From CAXTPV01 sp964249405 (lineage in GTDB: Bacteria > Pseudomonadota > Alphaproteobacteria > Acetobacterales > Acetobacteraceae): a stretch of DNA of 16,846 nt. Under the pieces are notes generated by a model. The model worked only from the letters and a program-made list of their open reading frames with translations, made no database searches and was not told where the DNA came from. Made by a program: the position numbers and the translations under genes. How positions within the stretch are numbered: the stretch's first letter is position 1; every line of letters starts with the position of its first letter. Shown here piece by piece: positions 15,106 to 16,846 of the stretch. The stretch lies in contig CAXUBX010000070.1 in NCBI GenBank assembly GCA_964249405.1, forward strand, positions 1 to 16,846. Direction: 5' to 3'.

Positions 15106-16846
15106 ATGGTGCTTCGCGCCTGCTGGGTTCTTGGCCTTGCGGTCTCCGCGATGAAACACTGGGGCAGTCTTGTCTGCTTTGGCGCACTTCTGCTCGCGCT
15201 CGCCCCCTCACCGTCGTTCGCGCACGAAAGCGACTTCACCTTTCGTGTGTATGATCAGGCGGTCGGACTGTTCGATCTTTCAGATACCTGTGTGGTCCAG
15301 GATACGGCTGGAAACCTCCTCGTCTGCACACAGGAAGGGGTTTTCACCTATAACGGTCGCCAGTTCATCAGCCTCGGTCCGTTGCAGGGTCTCCGGGTCG
15401 GCGGTAAAAACAATGGGATCGTGGCGGCGCCGACCGGGGCGGTCGCCGTTCTGTATGACGGCCAGCTCCGGGTCGCCGACCCTCCATCCGGACACACCGG
15501 CTCCACGGCGACCCTGACATTCCACGTCGTTCGAACGACAACGCATCATGTGCAGGATAGTCTACGCCAGGTTGTCTGGTGGCGAGGCCGGTTCGTCGTC
15601 CTAGCCGACGGGATCCCGACCGTCGTGACAAGCATGCCGGGGCAGTCGCCGCAGCTGGATGCCCTCCCCTACGACGATCCCGCGCGGCGGGAACTGAGTG
15701 GCGGCACCGCGCTGTTCCATGCAGGCCACCATCTCTGGGAAGCGCGGTCGGATGGGTCGCTCTGTCTCGCCGATCCGGGATCGGTGCGGTGTCTCGGTCC
15801 GAGCAACGGGCTCACAGGTGGCCCCTGGTTCGATGTGGTTGACGATGGCGACCAAATTCTCGCGCGCTCCGCGACTTCGGTAGCGACGATCGATACGCGC
15901 CGGTTGACTGTCAGCCTGACCCCGCTGCCCGACCAGTCGAACGCCCTTTACAGCGACTATCTGCCCATTCTCGGCCTGTTTCGCACCCCCAACGGTTCCT
16001 TCGCGACCCAGGGCGGCCACGGACTCGTAGTCCGCGACAAGTCCGGATGGCACGTCCTGGGCGCCTCCAGCGATGTCCCACGTGGCGTCATCACCTCAAT
16101 GTTCACGGACCGGTCGGGTCAGTTCTGGATCGTCGTTCTCGGGCGCGGGCTCTATCGCGTTCTCGGCTATGCCAAGTGGGACACCTTGCGCGGTTCCGAC
16201 GGTTTGTCGGACGGCATCTCCTGGCAAACGGCACGAGGACCGGATGGTCGCCTCTGGGTGACTACCGACACCGGGCTGATGGCCGTGGCGACTGACGGGC
16301 GGCAGCTCACCCCCACGCAGGTCATGCCCGGCTCGAGCTTTGCGCTTGCTGTCGATCAGAGAGGCCAGGTCTGGAGTTCGACCGGGAACCGCGGCCTGGA
16401 CGTGTATGATTCGACCACTGGACGACGCCGATCCGTGGACGTCCCGGCTGTCAACGCCATCCGGCCGGCCGGCCGGTCGGCCGTCTGGATCGCCACCGAG
16501 GCCGGGCTCTACCGGGCGGGCGACGGCGCGGACGCTCCGACCCGGCGCGTTTCACTCGGCCGTGACCAAGTCGTCGACGTGGTCCCGGACCGGCATGGTG
16601 GCGCGTTCTACCTGTCGAAAGGCCACCTTCGCCATCTTCTGAGCACGGGCGGGGATGAGCCCGTGACCGGACCCTGGCCACAGGACGGATTCATGCCGAA
16701 CGCGATGGCGCTCGCGCCGTCGGGCGATCTCTGGATTGGCGGCTATGGCGGGCTGTTCCGGTTCCGGATCGCGTCCGACCGGATTGTGGCTTCCCAGGCG
16801 TTTTCGCCGAACGGAGCGGCGGCGAACACGGTGGTGGCGGTGTTCG
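15106..16846 (+). CDS. periplasmic beta-propeller (Reg_prop) sensor protein, 3' end outside window
   Basis: The frame stays open to the right edge. A signal peptide (MKHWGSLVCFGALLLALAPS, ending SFA before HESDF) leads into repeated propeller blades of the two-component-regulator-propeller type. Examples are ITSMFTDRSGQFWIVVLGRG, GPDGRLWVTTDTGLMAV, VDQRGQVWSSTGNRGLDVYD, SAVWIATEAGLYRAG and PSGDLWIGGYGGLFRFR. Such domains usually sit before a Y_Y_Y domain, one membrane helix and a histidine kinase or GGDEF output, which would lie beyond the window. The ATG at 15106 has GGAAGA 5 bases upstream; an ATG at 15151 gives a more classical signal peptide, and 15064 or 15076 are also in frame. Ligand is unknown. 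Confidence 0.85.
   Translation, partial: MVLRACWVLGLAVSAMKHWGSLVCFGALLLALAPSPSFAHESDFTFRVYDQAVGLFDLSDTCVVQDTAGNLLVCTQEGVFTYNGRQFISLGPLQGLRVGGKNNGIVAAPTGAVAVLYDGQLRVADPPSGHTGSTATLTFHVVRTTTHHVQDSLRQVVWWRGRFVVLADGIPTVVTSMPGQSPQLDALPYDDPARRELSGGTALFHAGHHLWEARSDGSLCLADPGSVRCLGPSNGLTGGPWFDVVDDGDQILARSATSVATIDTRRLTVSLTPLPDQSNALYSDYLPILGLFRTPNGSFATQGGHGLVVRDKSGWHVLGASSDVPRGVITSMFTDRSGQFWIVVLGRGLYRVLGYAKWDTLRGSDGLSDGISWQTARGPDGRLWVTTDTGLMAVATDGRQLTPTQVMPGSSFALAVDQRGQVWSSTGNRGLDVYDSTTGRRRSVDVPAVNAIRPAGRSAVWIATEAGLYRAGDGADAPTRRVSLGRDQVVDVVPDRHGGAFYLSKGHLRHLLSTGGDEPVTGPWPQDGFMPNAMALAPSGDLWIGGYGGLFRFRIASDRIVASQAFSPNGAAANTVVAVF

Overview
The window looks like chromosomal DNA of a high-GC alphaproteobacterium, most likely Rhodospirillales and possibly Acetobacteraceae. 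That placement is inferred from gene order: a rodZ-like gene, ispG, hisS, prfA, prmC and a DUF4167 gene lie on the minus strand in the order usual for that group. The polyol-type ABC transporter, the elongator-type tRNA-Met and the GC-rich code fit. No phage, IS element, CRISPR array or plasmid function was seen.

Left part (1-4358): a fused permease/ATPase ABC exporter of the YddA/SbmA-BacA type (plus) meets a small DoxX-like membrane protein (minus) tail to tail. A tRNA-Met(CAT) on the minus strand follows, then an MscS-type mechanosensitive channel (plus), which converges on the DUF4167 gene (minus).

Centre (4359-12434): on the minus strand, ispG, hisS and prfA are tightly packed (3-nt gap, then a 1-nt overlap). 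prmC, which methylates the release factor encoded by prfA, lies on the same strand but is separated from prfA by about 3.6 kb of plus-strand genes. These are an orphan 159-aa secreted protein and three genes of a SmoF/SmoG/SmoK-like polyol importer: two permeases and the ATPase. No substrate-binding protein gene is present in the window. This looks like an insertion into an ancestral housekeeping cluster.

Right part (12432-16846): rodZ-like and DUF2237 genes lie on the minus strand, linked by a 26-codon open frame that overlaps each neighbour by ATGA. A 550-nt stretch without a confident gene, AT-rich in its second half, then leads into two plus-strand genes: a 77-aa probably exported small protein and the beginning of a large beta-propeller (Reg_prop) sensor that runs off the window. 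Two strong inverted repeats sit between them.

Together the genes cover translation termination (prfA, prmC), tRNA charging (hisS), isoprenoid synthesis (ispG), cell shape (rodZ), osmotic safety (mscS-like), polyol uptake and periplasmic sensing. I found no clear undescribed multi-gene system. The best candidates for novelty are the 26-codon linking frame, the orphan secreted proteins, the SBP-less transporter insertion and the hairpin pair before the propeller sensor.
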